Shown piece after piece: positions 9,864-19,315 of a stretch of DNA of 64,000 nt. Source of the DNA: UBA6168 sp964508135 (GTDB taxonomy: Bacteria > Bacteroidota > Bacteroidia > Chitinophagales > Saprospiraceae); NCBI GenBank assembly GCA_964508135.1, contig CAZDSU010000030.1, positions 8,913 through 72,912 on the forward strand. Direction: 5' to 3'. Position numbers and translations under genes: made by a program. Each line of letters starts with the position of its first letter. Within the stretch, counting starts at the first letter, position 1. The notes beneath the pieces were generated by a model. It saw only the letters and a program-made list of their open reading frames with translations, did not search any database and was not told where the DNA came from.

Positions 9864-11363
9864 TCATTTCAACATTACCAATTTCTCCGTCCATCTCACA
9901 CCGTTTTTTTCCATGCTCAAAAAATAAAATCCGGCCCGAATGGCCGAGGGGAGGGACAACTGCACCGTTGCGCCAGCCGAAACTACGTTGAGTGGCCAAT
10001 GCTCTACGGCTTGGCCTGTGCTGCTTGCCAGCGAAAGGTTGGCTTGCCCAATGGTATGCATTTTAATCAAAACAGAACCCGAAGCTGGGTTGGAGAGCAG
10101 TTCGAAAAGAGGGCTGGGAGTGGGCGTTTCTGAAGCGGCATTGATGATGGCCAGTGGGCCTCGACGGTAAACCAATGCCCCGCCTGTCTGGTAAATCAGG
10201 TGAAAAGCGCCATTGGCAAAGCGCAAATCTGGGTATTTCTGGTTGCCGGGGGCTTGGGTGAGGTTCGTGGGTGGGTAGTCCATCAGCCCCGTTGCACCCG
10301 TTTCGGAGAATTTGTAAACAAGCTCACCGCCATTCCCGCCAAATCCGGTTTCTTCCCAAATGACGCAGAGCGTGTCGCCGTTGCCGGCAATGGAAGGGAA
10401 ACTTTGAAGGCCGGTGGCATTGCTGGCCGGAAGGGGGAACTGCCAGCCCTTCGACATGGTGCCACTGTGCAGCGTAGCACTGTAGATGCGGCCTTGCCCG
10501 CTGGCGCCGCTCATCCAAACGGCGAGCAGGCTGTCGTTGGCGAGGCGCTGGAGCCGAGGCCCGCTGATGGGACAGGCGTCAACCATCCAGTCGGTTTCGT
10601 CCACGTCGGTGGCAGCGTCGAAAGTGGCGGCATGGTCGGTGCTGCGTGTTACCCAGACATCTCGCAGGTTGTTGTCGTTGTTCCGAAAAACGAGCCAGAC
10701 GCTGTCGCCAGCAACCACCATATCGGAAGGGCAGCATTCACAGACGAACTCGCCATCGGCAGGCTCGCTGCCCACCACGGGCGGCAGGAAGCTCGCCCCG
10801 CCATCCTCTGAGCGGACGACGATGTAGCGGGCCTCGGTCTCGGTGGCCAGCTCCCGAATGACGCTCACGATGGGGTTGCCCGCCCCGTCAACAGCAATGG
10901 AGGCGAGGGTCGTCCAATCACCAGCGGGCGGGTCGAAGACGGAGGTTGGCGGCAGAAAAGTTTGCCCACCGTCCTCGGAGCGCAGCAGGTGTACGCCTGT
11001 ATCGAAATTTTCAAAAACCACGAAAATCTTGTTGCCGGAAACGGCCAAGTCCAATCCGCCGAATCCGTAGATGTCGGGTGGGATGCCGCTGGTGCTCAGT
11101 TGGATGGGAGTTTCGAAGCTGTCGCCCGCTTTGCGGGAAAAATAGATTTTAGGACTACTGCCAGATTTGCCCCAAATGGCCACGACCTCGCCGTTTGGCA
11201 AGGTGGCCAACTTTGGGCTGGAAGCCCCAAATGTCGAGGCGGCCACCGGGATTGGTTCCGACCATGCAATGTCGGTTTGGGAAAGCAATGATGTGGCGTA
11301 AAAGACCAAAAACATTGCGGCAGCGGCAATTTTAAGGGGGTGTAAATTGGCGTTCAGCTTCAT
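9864..11363 (-). CDS. BNR-repeat (sialidase-like) T9SS cargo protein
   Basis: A 499-residue secreted protein. After an N-terminal signal (hydrophobic core to about residue 29, ending LLSQ), Asp-box/BNR motifs recur: SEDGGQTF, SEDGGASF and STDHAATF, each closing a propeller blade as in sialidases and related six-bladed propellers. A CECC cluster lies mid-protein. The last about 80 residues (LFELLSNPASGSVLIKM to KLVMLK) are a T9SS type A sorting domain that routes the protein across the outer membrane. The catalytic arginines and RIP motif of true sialidases are not evident, so an Asp-box propeller of unknown ligand is the safer call. Confidence 0.78.
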   Translation of the reverse strand: MKLNANLHPLKIAAAAMFLVFYATSLLSQTDIAWSEPIPVAASTFGASSPKLATLPNGEVVAIWGKSGSSPKIYFSRKAGDSFETPIQLSTSGIPPDIYGFGGLDLAVSGNKIFVVFENFDTGVHLLRSEDGGQTFLPPTSVFDPPAGDWTTLASIAVDGAGNPIVSVIRELATETEARYIVVRSEDGGASFLPPVVGSEPADGEFVCECCPSDMVVAGDSVWLVFRNNDNNLRDVWVTRSTDHAATFDAATDVDETDWMVDACPISGPRLQRLANDSLLAVWMSGASGQGRIYSATLHSGTMSKGWQFPLPASNATGLQSFPSIAGNGDTLCVIWEETGFGGNGGELVYKFSETGATGLMDYPPTNLTQAPGNQKYPDLRFANGAFHLIYQTGGALVYRRGPLAIINAASETPTPSPLFELLSNPASGSVLIKMHTIGQANLSLASSTGQAVEHWPLNVVSAGATVQLSLPSAIRAGFYFLSMEKNGVRWTEKLVMLK

Positions 11364-11387
11364 GGTGAATGAATTTATGAGTAAAAA

Positions 11388-12884
11388 TTATTCGTAAATG
11401 TACTCAAAACATCCAATATCCGGGGTCACCGGGTCTCGCTCTGTTCCAATCAAATCGAAGGGGATACCGGGAAGCGGCAGTGCCATTTTCTCCGCCACGG
11501 AGAGTGTGTCGAGGCGGTAGTCATCTTCATTTGTGTCGGCGAAAAGTGCCTCTTGGGAAGTGGGGGTCAGGCAAGCTGTGCAATGGTCGAAGAAGTCGGG
11601 GAAGCCCGTCTCAGCATCCAACAACTCGTCCACCCGCACGATGCAATGGTCGAGGTCGTAGCGCAAGGAGAGTGGGTCGGTGCCTTGGTTGAAGTCGGTC
11701 ATTGTGATTTCGTCCCGTTTTGAGCCGTAGATGATGCAGTTGGTAAAGCTGGCGTCGAGGCGGTAGATTCGGGCTTCTGCGCAAAGTGGGTCGTCGCAGG
11801 TACCATTGCCCATGTTGAGGGCGGAGGCGTCGGTGCCGTAGTTGGCGAGGGTGCAGTAAGTGAAGTTGTAGTCGCCGCCGTAGCCGAGTTGCACGGCATG
11901 GGTTCCATTGTTGAAAAATAGGCAGTTTTCTGCCTGCACAGTCGAGTGGATTGCATACAGCCCGACGCCGGAGGTGTTGAAAACCTGCACGTTTTTCATC
12001 GTAAGCTCCGCCGCCGAGTCCACGTAGATGCCGAACAGCGAGTTTTTGATGGTGGCATGCTCGATGACGTGGCCGCTGCTACCTGCTCCGAGAATGATGC
12101 CTGTCCACTGCCCGTCGGCATCGGCGAAGTCCTCCTCCAGTCGGTCGCCCTCAATGATGACGGGGTTTTCGGCGGTGCCTTGTACGTTCAGGTGGCCATT
12201 TTCCAAGAAAAAAAGCCTGCCTGAATTGTAGATTATCTGTTCGCCGTTTTGGTCTTCTGTCCTCGAAAGCCCGCCGTGAACGTGGATTCTGGCTCCGGCT
12301 AGAATGGTCAGCGTACAGTCGTCGAAGGCCACGATGCCGTAAAGAACGTAAGGCTTGGGGTCGTCCCAGATGACTTCTCCGCCACCACACGAGTAGAGCG
12401 TGATGCTGTCCTTCGACCAGCGGCTGGGGATGTAGTTGGCGTTTTGCCCCCAAGCTTCGAGCGTCACGTGCTGCACGTTGCCGTTGGTCTCGAAACGGAT
12501 GGAATCGTAAACGAAGTACGGGCTGGACGACAGCGGTTCGTCGGGGTTAATCTTCACTTCCACGAACACGTAAATCGAATCTTTGGGGTAAATGACCACG
12601 TCCTCGTGCTCGTCGCCGGGGATGCCATCCACGTTCAGGTTGAACTTAGATTGCTGATTGCCAGCCAGTTGTATCTTGGAAATGCGGATGCTTTCGCTGT
12701 GCGGGTTATAGACCCGAATGAAGCGGGTGTCGGAGCCGAGTTCCGTAAAAACGGTATCAAAGTGGAGCGTGTCTACCGAAAACTCAAGCTTGTCACTGCT
12801 GGAGGTTGTGAATTTGTCCTCCTTGCGGCAGGATGTGAGCAGCAGCAAGAGCGTGATGGGCGAAACGAGTAACAAATATCTCAT
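11388..12884 (-). CDS. Lipoprotein with right-handed parallel beta-helix
   Basis: Starting at the ATG at 12884 gives 498 residues and a clear lipoprotein signal (MRYLLLVSPITLLLLLTSC, lipidated Cys19); an upstream extension of 28 residues lacks signal character. Residues about 30-150 form an immunoglobulin-like region (DTLHFDTVFTELGSDTRFI). The remainder shows the irregular strand-turn repetition of beta-helix proteins, with lines such as SGHVIEHATIKNSLFGIYV, LTMKNVQVFNTSGVGLYAI and VQAENCLFFNNGTHAVQLG. Beta-helix proteins of this kind bind or cleave polysaccharides, but no lyase motif is visible. It ends 24 bp before the BNR-protein start on the same strand, suggesting cotranscription. Confidence 0.78.
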   Translation of the reverse strand: MRYLLLVSPITLLLLLTSCRKEDKFTTSSSDKLEFSVDTLHFDTVFTELGSDTRFIRVYNPHSESIRISKIQLAGNQQSKFNLNVDGIPGDEHEDVVIYPKDSIYVFVEVKINPDEPLSSSPYFVYDSIRFETNGNVQHVTLEAWGQNANYIPSRWSKDSITLYSCGGGEVIWDDPKPYVLYGIVAFDDCTLTILAGARIHVHGGLSRTEDQNGEQIIYNSGRLFFLENGHLNVQGTAENPVIIEGDRLEEDFADADGQWTGIILGAGSSGHVIEHATIKNSLFGIYVDSAAELTMKNVQVFNTSGVGLYAIHSTVQAENCLFFNNGTHAVQLGYGGDYNFTYCTLANYGTDASALNMGNGTCDDPLCAEARIYRLDASFTNCIIYGSKRDEITMTDFNQGTDPLSLRYDLDHCIVRVDELLDAETGFPDFFDHCTACLTPTSQEALFADTNEDDYRLDTLSVAEKMALPLPGIPFDLIGTERDPVTPDIGCFEYIYE

Positions 12885-13543
12885 GAAAGGTGACTGGCGA
12901 TTATTAATTAGTGGATAGGGGTGGGATTTTCTAACGATGAAAATTGGAAATTGATTTGAGGCGGGCAAAAATATGGGAAAATACAGGATTGCTATGAGGC
13001 AAAAAATCTATGAAAAAAGCATTAAAAAAAATTGACTATTTTAGAATACGGCATTAACTTGCGCTGAGTTTTTTTACCAGCATGAACCCCAAAACATAAA
13101 TGCATTCAACCCTAGAAACCGCTCTCCCACATTATTTCTAGATAAGTCAAGGCTGCTCTTTTAGGTTGGCTTCCCTTCGTGGTGTAGCAAATTGTGACTC
13201 ATGTCGCCTTAGCGTGAAAACAGGGGGCTTGGGGGCGGAACGCCCCCAAGAGCGCACTCCCCCTGGCGCAACCGCCGGAGGCGGCTGCGCCAGGGGGAAA
13301 GAGAATCGGGGGCGGCGCAGCCGCCCCCGAACCCCCTTAGCTTTCACGCTAAGGCGTCATGATCCCAAATTGTATTGTATTTTGTGCATACCGCCAACGC
13401 ATGTGCTTTTCTTTGCAAAAGATTTTTATTCAATTCAAGTGGTCCGTAATCTCATCAACAAAAGGCTGAAAACCTGCATCAGTTCACTTTTGCATGACTT
13501 ATTTGCCACCTTCATTTTCTAACATTCTCAAACTTATTTTCAA
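12885..13543. other. 659-bp intergenic region with GC-rich element
   Basis: No gene is visible. The left end is the leader of the leftward beta-helix lipoprotein gene and is AT-rich (12960-13060). The element at 13205-13356 fills the centre. The right 180 bp lead into the rightward fibre-like gene and are AT-rich, consistent with a promoter, although I could not place a convincing -7 box. Confidence 0.5.
13205..13356. repeat. GC-rich inverted-repeat element, copy 2 (152 bp)
   Basis: Terminal inverted repeats CGCCTTAGCGTGAAA (13205-13219) and its complement (13342-13356) flank nested hairpins: TTGGGGGCG/CGCCCCCAA near 13229-13249, a stem around GCCGCCGGAGGCGGC, and GGGGGCGGC/GCCGCCCCC. Imperfect symmetry continues outward for about 15 bp. 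It shares its words with the elements at 5653-5748 and 25884-26045. Confidence 0.75.
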
Positions 13544-15040
13544 ATGAAGACCAAACTTATCCCAACCATTTTTTTAACGGCCCTCATGCTGGCTGGCGCT
13601 ATTCAACTTTCCGCTCAGATAAGCGGACAGGTCATCAACTTTCACTTCAACCGCTACAACAGCGCACCCAACGGGAGCAAAGTCACGGTGCACGATGGTG
13701 AAAACCTCGGCACCTTGCAATGGAAAGGCTGGACACCCGGCAACGAGTACCAGGCTTCTGCTGGCTTTGGTGTGGACGTGACCGGCACACCAGCGGATGG
13801 TTACCTGCCCTCCCGCTTGAGTTTTTACACGGGCGGTTCTGGCCTATTGGAGCGTATGACCATCCTGGAAAACGGCTACCTGGGCATCGGCCTCTCCAAT
13901 CCAGCTGAATTGGTGGACATCAACGGCAATGTCATCGTGCGGGGAACCCGCCTCTCGCTCGGACTGGGCAGTAGCTTTGGCAACGGCGGCGAGGCAATGA
14001 CCCACTCCAACACGGATTGTACTGGCGCACCGCTGCCGGATGAAGTGCTGACGCTCAACAACGGTGGCGGTTTCCCCGGTGGTGTGTACGTGGAAGGCAG
14101 CGGCGGTCTGCATGTGTGTTCCACCCTGGATGCCGAATGCCTGAAAGCTGAAAACAATGTGGTCTCGGAAAATGGAAACGTGGTGGCGCTCGGAGGGGCG
14201 GCCATCGCTACCCCATGTGTTCCGGGTGATGGCGATTTTATCGCTGAAGGTGCGAACGGGGACTTCATTGCAAGGCATGGGCATGTGATTGCCGAGGAGG
14301 GAAATGTGACCGCCCGCCAGAACATCACCTCCCAAGTGGGCAACATCACAGCCACTGCTGGCAACGTGACCGCCAATATTGACGTGATTGCCCAAACGGG
14401 AAATGTTGATGCCCAGGCAGGGAATGTCATCGCCAACGGGAACGTGACCGCCGAGACTGGCAATGTCACTGCCAATGTCGATGTGATTGCCCAAACGGGA
14501 AATGTTGACGCCCAGGCAGGAAGTGTCATCGCCAACGGAAATGTAACCGCCGAGACAGGCAACGTGGTAGCACAATTGGGGAATGTCACCGCCAACTTCG
14601 ATGTAAGCGCCGGGCGCGATGTGCTTGCTGGCGACGACGTGTTCGTGGCCGACAACCTCGGCGTCGGGTTGAGCACCGACAACCTCGCCGTGTGGCCCGA
14701 TGGCTACCGCCTCGCCGTGGCCGGCAACATCATGTGCGAGGAAGTACGGGTGGAATTGCAGGGTAGCTGGCCCGACTATGTGTTCAGTCCCGGCTACCAG
14801 CTGATGAGCTTGCCGGAACTCGAAAAGTCAATCCAGCAGAACGGCCACCTGCCCAACGTACCCTCCGCTACTGCGATGGAAGCCGACGGCCTAAAATTGG
14901 GCGAAATGCAGCGCATCATGATTGAAAAAATTGAGGAACTGACCCTCTACGTCATCCAGCAGCAGAAGGACCTGGAGGCGCTGAAGGCTGAGAACGAAAA
15001 AATGAAGCGTCAATTGGAAGCCGCTGTGGAGCAGAAGTGA
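13544..15040 (+). CDS. Secreted fibre-like repeat protein with C-terminal coiled coil
   Basis: The 498-residue product has a signal peptide (ending IQLSAQ), a globular N-terminal part to about residue 220, then a low-complexity stalk to about 365 built of short units such as GNVTA, GNVIANGNVTAETG and VDVIAQTGNVDAQAG. The C-terminus reads LMSLPELEKSIQQNGHLP, NVPSATAMEADGLKLGEMQ and then a heptad coiled coil (IEELTLYVIQQQKDLEALK), the standard ending of Bacteroidota tail-fibre-like surface proteins. The repeated short strands suggest a beta-helical or trimeric stalk. The protease gene starts 64 bp downstream on the same strand. I expect a surface fibre; the ligand is unknown. Confidence 0.72.
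   Translation: MKTKLIPTIFLTALMLAGAIQLSAQISGQVINFHFNRYNSAPNGSKVTVHDGENLGTLQWKGWTPGNEYQASAGFGVDVTGTPADGYLPSRLSFYTGGSGLLERMTILENGYLGIGLSNPAELVDINGNVIVRGTRLSLGLGSSFGNGGEAMTHSNTDCTGAPLPDEVLTLNNGGGFPGGVYVEGSGGLHVCSTLDAECLKAENNVVSENGNVVALGGAAIATPCVPGDGDFIAEGANGDFIARHGHVIAEEGNVTARQNITSQVGNITATAGNVTANIDVIAQTGNVDAQAGNVIANGNVTAETGNVTANVDVIAQTGNVDAQAGSVIANGNVTAETGNVVAQLGNVTANFDVSAGRDVLAGDDVFVADNLGVGLSTDNLAVWPDGYRLAVAGNIMCEEVRVELQGSWPDYVFSPGYQLMSLPELEKSIQQNGHLPNVPSATAMEADGLKLGEMQRIMIEKIEELTLYVIQQQKDLEALKAENEKMKRQLEAAVEQK
14381..14578 (+). repeat. 99-bp in-frame tandem repeat inside the fibre gene
   Basis: The segment starting GACGTGATTGCCCAAACGGG at 14381 recurs at 14480 with few changes, a period of exactly 99 bp (33 codons). 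Partial further units lie on both sides. The period keeps frame, so copy number can change the stalk length without breaking the protein. Confidence 0.85.
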
Positions 15041-15104
15041 GCTGTTGCCGAAGGCAACCCAATTTTACTGACACAATGTTTTTCACGTTCAAAAAAATCA
15101 AATC

Positions 15105-16934
15105 ATGAATGCGATAAAAAAAGCAACTATCCTGCTCGTGCTGGTGCTGTGGGCCGTGGCCGGTTTATTTGGCCAAAAGCTCATCGAGTACCTGCCCGTC
15201 GCAGCCAAAAAGGGGCTGGACAAGGAGCAGTCCCACTACTACGAGGTGGCCAAGTCGTGGCGGTTTGCGACTGGCTCCCCCCGGTTGGCCAACGTTGACG
15301 TGCGCCAGTTCCTGAACGACACCGTTGTTTTCAATTTCAACAACGCCACCTTCACCGCGGTCAAGCAGCAGCGGCACACGCCATTTGACCTGGAGCGCAA
15401 GTCCTGGGTCGGCAAGTTCGTCGGCATGGGCGGCGAGGTACACGTGGTTTTCAAAGAGAACGAAATGGTCGGGTTCGTCCAGTTCGATGATTTTGCCTTC
15501 CTCATCCGGCCACTCGGCAAGGGCATCCACGCCGTGCTGGACTGGGACATGACGATGGACGACGGCTGCAAAACGCCCGACACCGAAAGTTTTGAGTTCC
15601 AGGGCGACACCGACGCTGCCAAGCGCAAGCAGTACGACCTCCCCGACCTTCGGCAAAAAGACCAGTCCAAGCTCCAGCCGGGACAGGCCGCCACGGGCGA
15701 ATGCAACGTGCGGGTGCTCGTGGCCTACACTGACGACGTGGACGCCGCCGTGCCCGACGTGCTGATGGACATCGTGAACATGGTGAACCTTGCCAACACC
15801 GGCTACATCAACAGCAGCACCGGTGCCGATGCCTTTGAAATGAGCATGGAACTGGCCACTGCCTTCGAGGTGAACTATGCCGAAACGAACGACATTGGCG
15901 ACGACCTCGATGCCTTTACCGACACAGGCGACGGCATCCTCGACGGCATCCACGCACAGCGCCAGCTTTGGGACGCCGACCAGTGCGTGCTGCTCACTAC
16001 CACCGGCACGGGCCTCGGCTGGGTCTCCACCGACTACGAAGACCAGTTCTCCGTGACCGGGCAGGCCAATTTTTACTCCCACACCTTCCACCACGAGACG
16101 GGCCACAACGCCGGATGTACCCACGCCACCACGCAGGCCACGGAGCCTGGCACCTCGCCCTGGGCCGCTTGGGGCGAGCCGACTACCGGGTGCTTCCGCA
16201 CCGTGATGGCCTACCAAGATGCCTGTGGCATGAACCCTTGTCCTCGGCAAAACATCTTTTCCGACGACGATGTGAACTCGTGGACCTGCGGCGGCACCAA
16301 CTACACCCCCGGCGACGCCGACCACCGCAACCAGGACCGCCTCACCCAGTCGGCCCCGATTGTGGTGAACCACGAGGCCGTCAGCAACGACATCACCTTC
16401 ACCGACGACTACAACTGGCAAACGCGGGAGGCGGTACACGTGGCCGCCAACAACACGCTGGCCTACGCCTCGGCCACCAACCAGTTCGAGTTCCACCCCA
16501 GTTCGATCGGCAGCTTCCGCGCCAGCAACCGCGTCACGCTCGGCAGGGGGTTCGTGGCGAGGAGCGGCTCGGCGTTCAGGGCCTACCTCGAAAGCTGCAC
16601 CTCCATCGCACCGCTGACCGGGGGCGACACTGAAAGCCGTTCCGGCGGGCCTGTGGCCGAGGTTGGCAATGCCGACGGGTTCAGCCTACAAGTGCAGCCC
16701 AACCCGTTCTCCACGGTGGGGGACGTGGTGTACGAGGTTCCCGAAGCAGACAAGGTGGAAATCACGCTGTGGTCTGAAACGGGCCTGTTGGTACAGACCA
16801 TCCTGGCAGCCCAACTGCACCCGGCTGGCAAGTTCAGCACACCGTTGCAACAGTTCGACATTCCACCAGGGTTTTACATTTTGAAAATGACCTTCGGTAA
16901 ACAGCAGAAATTCCTGAAGGTAGTTCGTTCGTAA
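15105..16934 (+). CDS. Secreted metzincin-type metalloprotease with T9SS sorting domain
   Basis: A 609-residue secreted protein: signal peptide to about residue 24 (LFGQ), a propeptide-like region to about 190, then a catalytic domain. HETGHNAGCTH at residues 330-340 is the complete HExxHxxGxxH zinc signature of metzincins (His330, His334, His340; Glu331 general base). A YQDACGMNPCPRQNIFSDDD stretch follows, in the place of the Met-turn region of reprolysin-like enzymes. The last about 75 residues (LQVQPNPFSTVGDV to KFLKVVRS) are a T9SS type A sorting domain. It follows the fibre gene by 64 bp and ends in a terminator hairpin. It should act outside the cell on proteins; the substrate is unknown. 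Confidence 0.86.
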   Translation: MNAIKKATILLVLVLWAVAGLFGQKLIEYLPVAAKKGLDKEQSHYYEVAKSWRFATGSPRLANVDVRQFLNDTVVFNFNNATFTAVKQQRHTPFDLERKSWVGKFVGMGGEVHVVFKENEMVGFVQFDDFAFLIRPLGKGIHAVLDWDMTMDDGCKTPDTESFEFQGDTDAAKRKQYDLPDLRQKDQSKLQPGQAATGECNVRVLVAYTDDVDAAVPDVLMDIVNMVNLANTGYINSSTGADAFEMSMELATAFEVNYAETNDIGDDLDAFTDTGDGILDGIHAQRQLWDADQCVLLTTTGTGLGWVSTDYEDQFSVTGQANFYSHTFHHETGHNAGCTHATTQATEPGTSPWAAWGEPTTGCFRTVMAYQDACGMNPCPRQNIFSDDDVNSWTCGGTNYTPGDADHRNQDRLTQSAPIVVNHEAVSNDITFTDDYNWQTREAVHVAANNTLAYASATNQFEFHPSSIGSFRASNRVTLGRGFVARSGSAFRAYLESCTSIAPLTGGDTESRSGGPVAEVGNADGFSLQVQPNPFSTVGDVVYEVPEADKVEITLWSETGLLVQTILAAQLHPAGKFSTPLQQFDIPPGFYILKMTFGKQQKFLKVVRS

Positions 16935-16967
16935 AAAAAGGCCGGGGCGCTCGCCTCGGCCTTTTTT
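16933..16967 (+). terminator. Intrinsic terminator of the protease gene
   Basis: A 7-A run, stem GGCCGGGGCG (16940-16949), 2-base loop, CGCCTCGGCC (16952-16961) with one mismatch, and six Ts. It begins at the stop codon of the protease gene. Confidence 0.85.
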
Positions 16968-16968
16968 C

Positions 16969-17148
16969 ATTCTCCGCTTGCTGGATGGGACTGGCAGGTT
17001 GGGAGCGCTCGTGCTTCCGAATTCCATGCTGGAAAAGGGCAGCCATTTGGTCAAGTTTGATGCAGAATCGTTGCCAGAAAGTTTCTACTTTTTGGTGCTG
17101 GAAACTGCCGATAAAATACTCAAGGAAAAATTGGTGATTTCGAGGTAA
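16969..17148 (+). pseudogene. Orphan T9SS C-terminal sorting-domain fragment
   Basis: In one open frame the DNA encodes ILRLLDGTGRLGALVLPNS, then KGSHLVKFDAESLPESFYFL and ends KEKLVISR with TAA at 17146-17148. This is the C-terminal half of a T9SS type A sorting domain with its usual final lysine/arginine end. There is no gene body upstream, since the protease terminator is 2 bp away. It is a remnant of a lost cargo gene, or of a domain duplication. A terminator hairpin follows at 17170-17202. Confidence 0.75.
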
Positions 17149-17169
17149 GGCATCATTTTCCATAATCAA

Positions 17170-17202
17170 GAAAGGCCGTTGAAAACACTTCGACGGCCTT
17201 TC
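17170..17202 (+). terminator. Terminator-like hairpin after the sorting-domain remnant
   Basis: GAAAGGCCGTTGAA (17170-17183) pairs with TTCGACGGCCTTTC (17189-17202), one mismatch, 5-base loop, followed by a T-rich stretch. Confidence 0.7.
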
Positions 17203-17359
17203 CTCATTTTTAAAGGCGCTCTATTTTTGCGCCACCGCCACCTTCTCTTGCCCATTGGGCTGAAAAAAACAGAACGATGCAGTAGCTTTGTTCCAACCTT
17301 CCAAGCTCCCTGCTCTGTCTTAGCAGTAAATCGTTCATTCAAAATCAAAAACTGTAGCC

Positions 17360-18151
17360 ATGTATAAAATAATTTTCATTAGCACAATCTTGGTGTTCTC
17401 ATGCCTCGGATGCCAGAAGGACCCCAATCCACCCATTAATTTTCCTGTTGACTTGCCAAACTGCAGGCTCTTGGGCTCAAGCCAGAAAGGCGAGTTCAGG
17501 TCTTATACTTACGAGTATGACGCTTCTGGTCGTTTGATAAAACAAATAGAAAAATGGAATGGTGTTGACAGGCTTTGGTACGTTTTGAATTATGATGGAG
17601 ACAAGCTCATATCACGTGAGCACTGGTCAGAGTATCCAAATTCACCAATAGAAATGGTACGCCTTGACTCGTTGGTTTACAATGATATTGGGCAAATAAT
17701 CGAGAAGCGGGAATTGTTGCCGAACGATAATTTTTCTACACATCTTATCTATTTTTACGAGTACGACTCAAATGAATTGCCCATAAAAAGCAGGACCTTT
17801 TACCCCACAAACAACGAGTTTTGGTCTTCCCACAAATACATTTGGGAAGATGGGAACATCACGAAAAAAGAAGATTACGAAGGCGAATTTGGACAACTTG
17901 AACACGAATGGTTTTATGAGCACGGCGATGCGCTGAATTACCAACTAATACTTGGGCTTATTCCTGAGCACCCCGAGTACCGTACCACAAACATGGTCAA
18001 GTCTTCAATGGCAAAAGATTATACCGGCCTGCTTGACTTGATTTGCAACCCATGCAAAACCAACTATAAAGTCAATGATGAGGGACTTCCGACATCCATT
18101 CATTATGAATGGGACGAACATCCAATTTTGTTGGAATGGGAATGTGAATAG
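17360..18151 (+). CDS. Lipoprotein with YD-like repeats, unknown function
   Basis: A 263-residue protein with a lipobox (FSCLGC, lipidated Cys18). Repeats of the form YEYDASGRLIKQIEKWNG, YVLNYDGDKLISREHW and LVYNDIGQIIEKRE resemble the YD/DUF4595-type strands common in Bacteroidota lipoproteins, where each unit forms a beta-hairpin. The end (KTNYKVNDEGLPTSIHYEWD) repeats the pattern. It is lower in G+C than its neighbours and stands alone between two terminators and a convergent peroxidase gene. It is probably anchored in the outer membrane facing outward; its partner is unknown. Confidence 0.65.
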   Translation: MYKIIFISTILVFSCLGCQKDPNPPINFPVDLPNCRLLGSSQKGEFRSYTYEYDASGRLIKQIEKWNGVDRLWYVLNYDGDKLISREHWSEYPNSPIEMVRLDSLVYNDIGQIIEKRELLPNDNFSTHLIYFYEYDSNELPIKSRTFYPTNNEFWSSHKYIWEDGNITKKEDYEGEFGQLEHEWFYEHGDALNYQLILGLIPEHPEYRTTNMVKSSMAKDYTGLLDLICNPCKTNYKVNDEGLPTSIHYEWDEHPILLEWECE

Positions 18152-18269
18152 GCATATCGGCGCAAAAGAATAAGAGGATTCCTGGAATGTTGTTATTAAT
18201 CCTTTTTTAGGAACTGTGATTGTGGCAAATTAATCCAAGTTGTTGAATACCAACCAATTGTAGAATCCC

Positions 18270-19214
18270 TCATTTATCATTCCGCACAAACTGGTCGTCC
18301 GTTAGCGCCTCCAAAAACAATTTCAGTTCTATTTTTTCAGTAGCGGTTAGGTTCAGCGGGTTGGCCAGCGAGGTGTCCCGGTTGATAGCGTCGGGCACCA
18401 CTTTGGCTGGGTCGTTGTAAAAATCAATCACCTCGTCAAGGCTGCGGAACATCCCATTGTGCATGTACGGGGCGGTGAGCGCCACATTGCGCAGGCCCGG
18501 CACCTTGAATTTGCCAAGGTCAGCGGGGTCGCGGGTAATGGCGAACCGGCCTTCGTCGTTCAGGTCTTTGTCATTGTAAAGTCCGACGTTTTTGAACTCA
18601 TCGGCGGTAAAATCAGGCGTAAAGTGGCAGTCGAAACAGCGGGCCTTGTCCATGAACAGTTCCCGTCCCCTCACCGCTGCCTCGCTCATTCCGCCCGGCT
18701 CATCAAACATCCAGCGGTCGAATGGCGTGTTGGCGGTTTCGAGGGTAGAAACGAAGGTGGCCAGCGCCTTGGCGAGGTCTTCAGCGTTGGCCTTCCGGCC
18801 AAATATTTCCAAGAAAGCAGGCCCGTAAACTGGGTGGCTGCGCAGCCGCTGTTCCACTTGGGCAAGCGTCATACGCATTTCAACAGTGTCCTGGATGGGG
18901 ATGAGCACTTGGTCTTCCAGCGCCACCACCCGCCCGTCAAAAAAGAAGTGGGAGCGGGCCGACATGTTGGTGATGCTGGGCGCATTGCGCTTGCCCAACC
19001 TGCCACCCACGCCCCGGCTGAATCGGGCAGTATCGGCAAAAGCAAATTCTGGGATATGGCAAGAGCGGCAGCTCACCGTGCTGTCGAGCGAGAGGATGGG
19101 GTCGGAAAAAAGCCGCTCGCCGAGTTGGGTGGCGTCCTTCGGCCCTGCGCCCGAAAAGGCCAGCAACAGCGCAACGGCAACAGTTACCGGCAGTAGGTAA
19201 AGTATTTTTTTCAT
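18270..19214 (-). CDS. Di-haem cytochrome c peroxidase, MauG/CcpA type
   Basis: The 314-residue protein has an N-terminal export signal (residues 1-20) and two c-type haem sites, CRSCH at 49-53 and CFDCH at 193-197, the spacing of bacterial di-haem peroxidases. Other family marks are GKRNAPSITNM (about 74-84), FFFDGRV (about 90-96) and a late YMHNGMF containing the methionine ligand region. The family reduces hydrogen peroxide in the periplasm with electrons from small cytochromes, or modifies proteins as MauG does. The protein is about the usual 310-340 residues. The gene appears to be alone. Confidence 0.9.
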   Translation of the reverse strand: MKKILYLLPVTVAVALLLAFSGAGPKDATQLGERLFSDPILSLDSTVSCRSCHIPEFAFADTARFSRGVGGRLGKRNAPSITNMSARSHFFFDGRVVALEDQVLIPIQDTVEMRMTLAQVEQRLRSHPVYGPAFLEIFGRKANAEDLAKALATFVSTLETANTPFDRWMFDEPGGMSEAAVRGRELFMDKARCFDCHFTPDFTADEFKNVGLYNDKDLNDEGRFAITRDPADLGKFKVPGLRNVALTAPYMHNGMFRSLDEVIDFYNDPAKVVPDAINRDTSLANPLNLTATEKIELKLFLEALTDDQFVRNDK

Positions 19215-19315
19215 TGAAAATAAGGTTGCTTGGCGGGTTGGGTTGCACAGGTTTAGGGTGGCAAAGTTCTGGTTTCTTTTTGGGAGGGACGATCTAAAAA
19301 ATCCTTAAAATTGAA

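Noticed and set aside
9864..11363. True sialidase
   Set aside because: Asp boxes are present but I could not see the arginine triad or FRIP motif, so I call it only a sialidase-like propeller.
13544..15040. Phage tail fibre gene as a sign of prophage
   Set aside because: The C-terminal coiled coil is common in Bacteroidota surface proteins, and no other phage gene is near.
15165..16496. Long open frame on the minus strand opposite the protease gene (443 codons)
   Set aside because: The plus strand carries a complete metzincin and sorting domain. The opposite frame is low in domain-like patterns and follows from codon bias.
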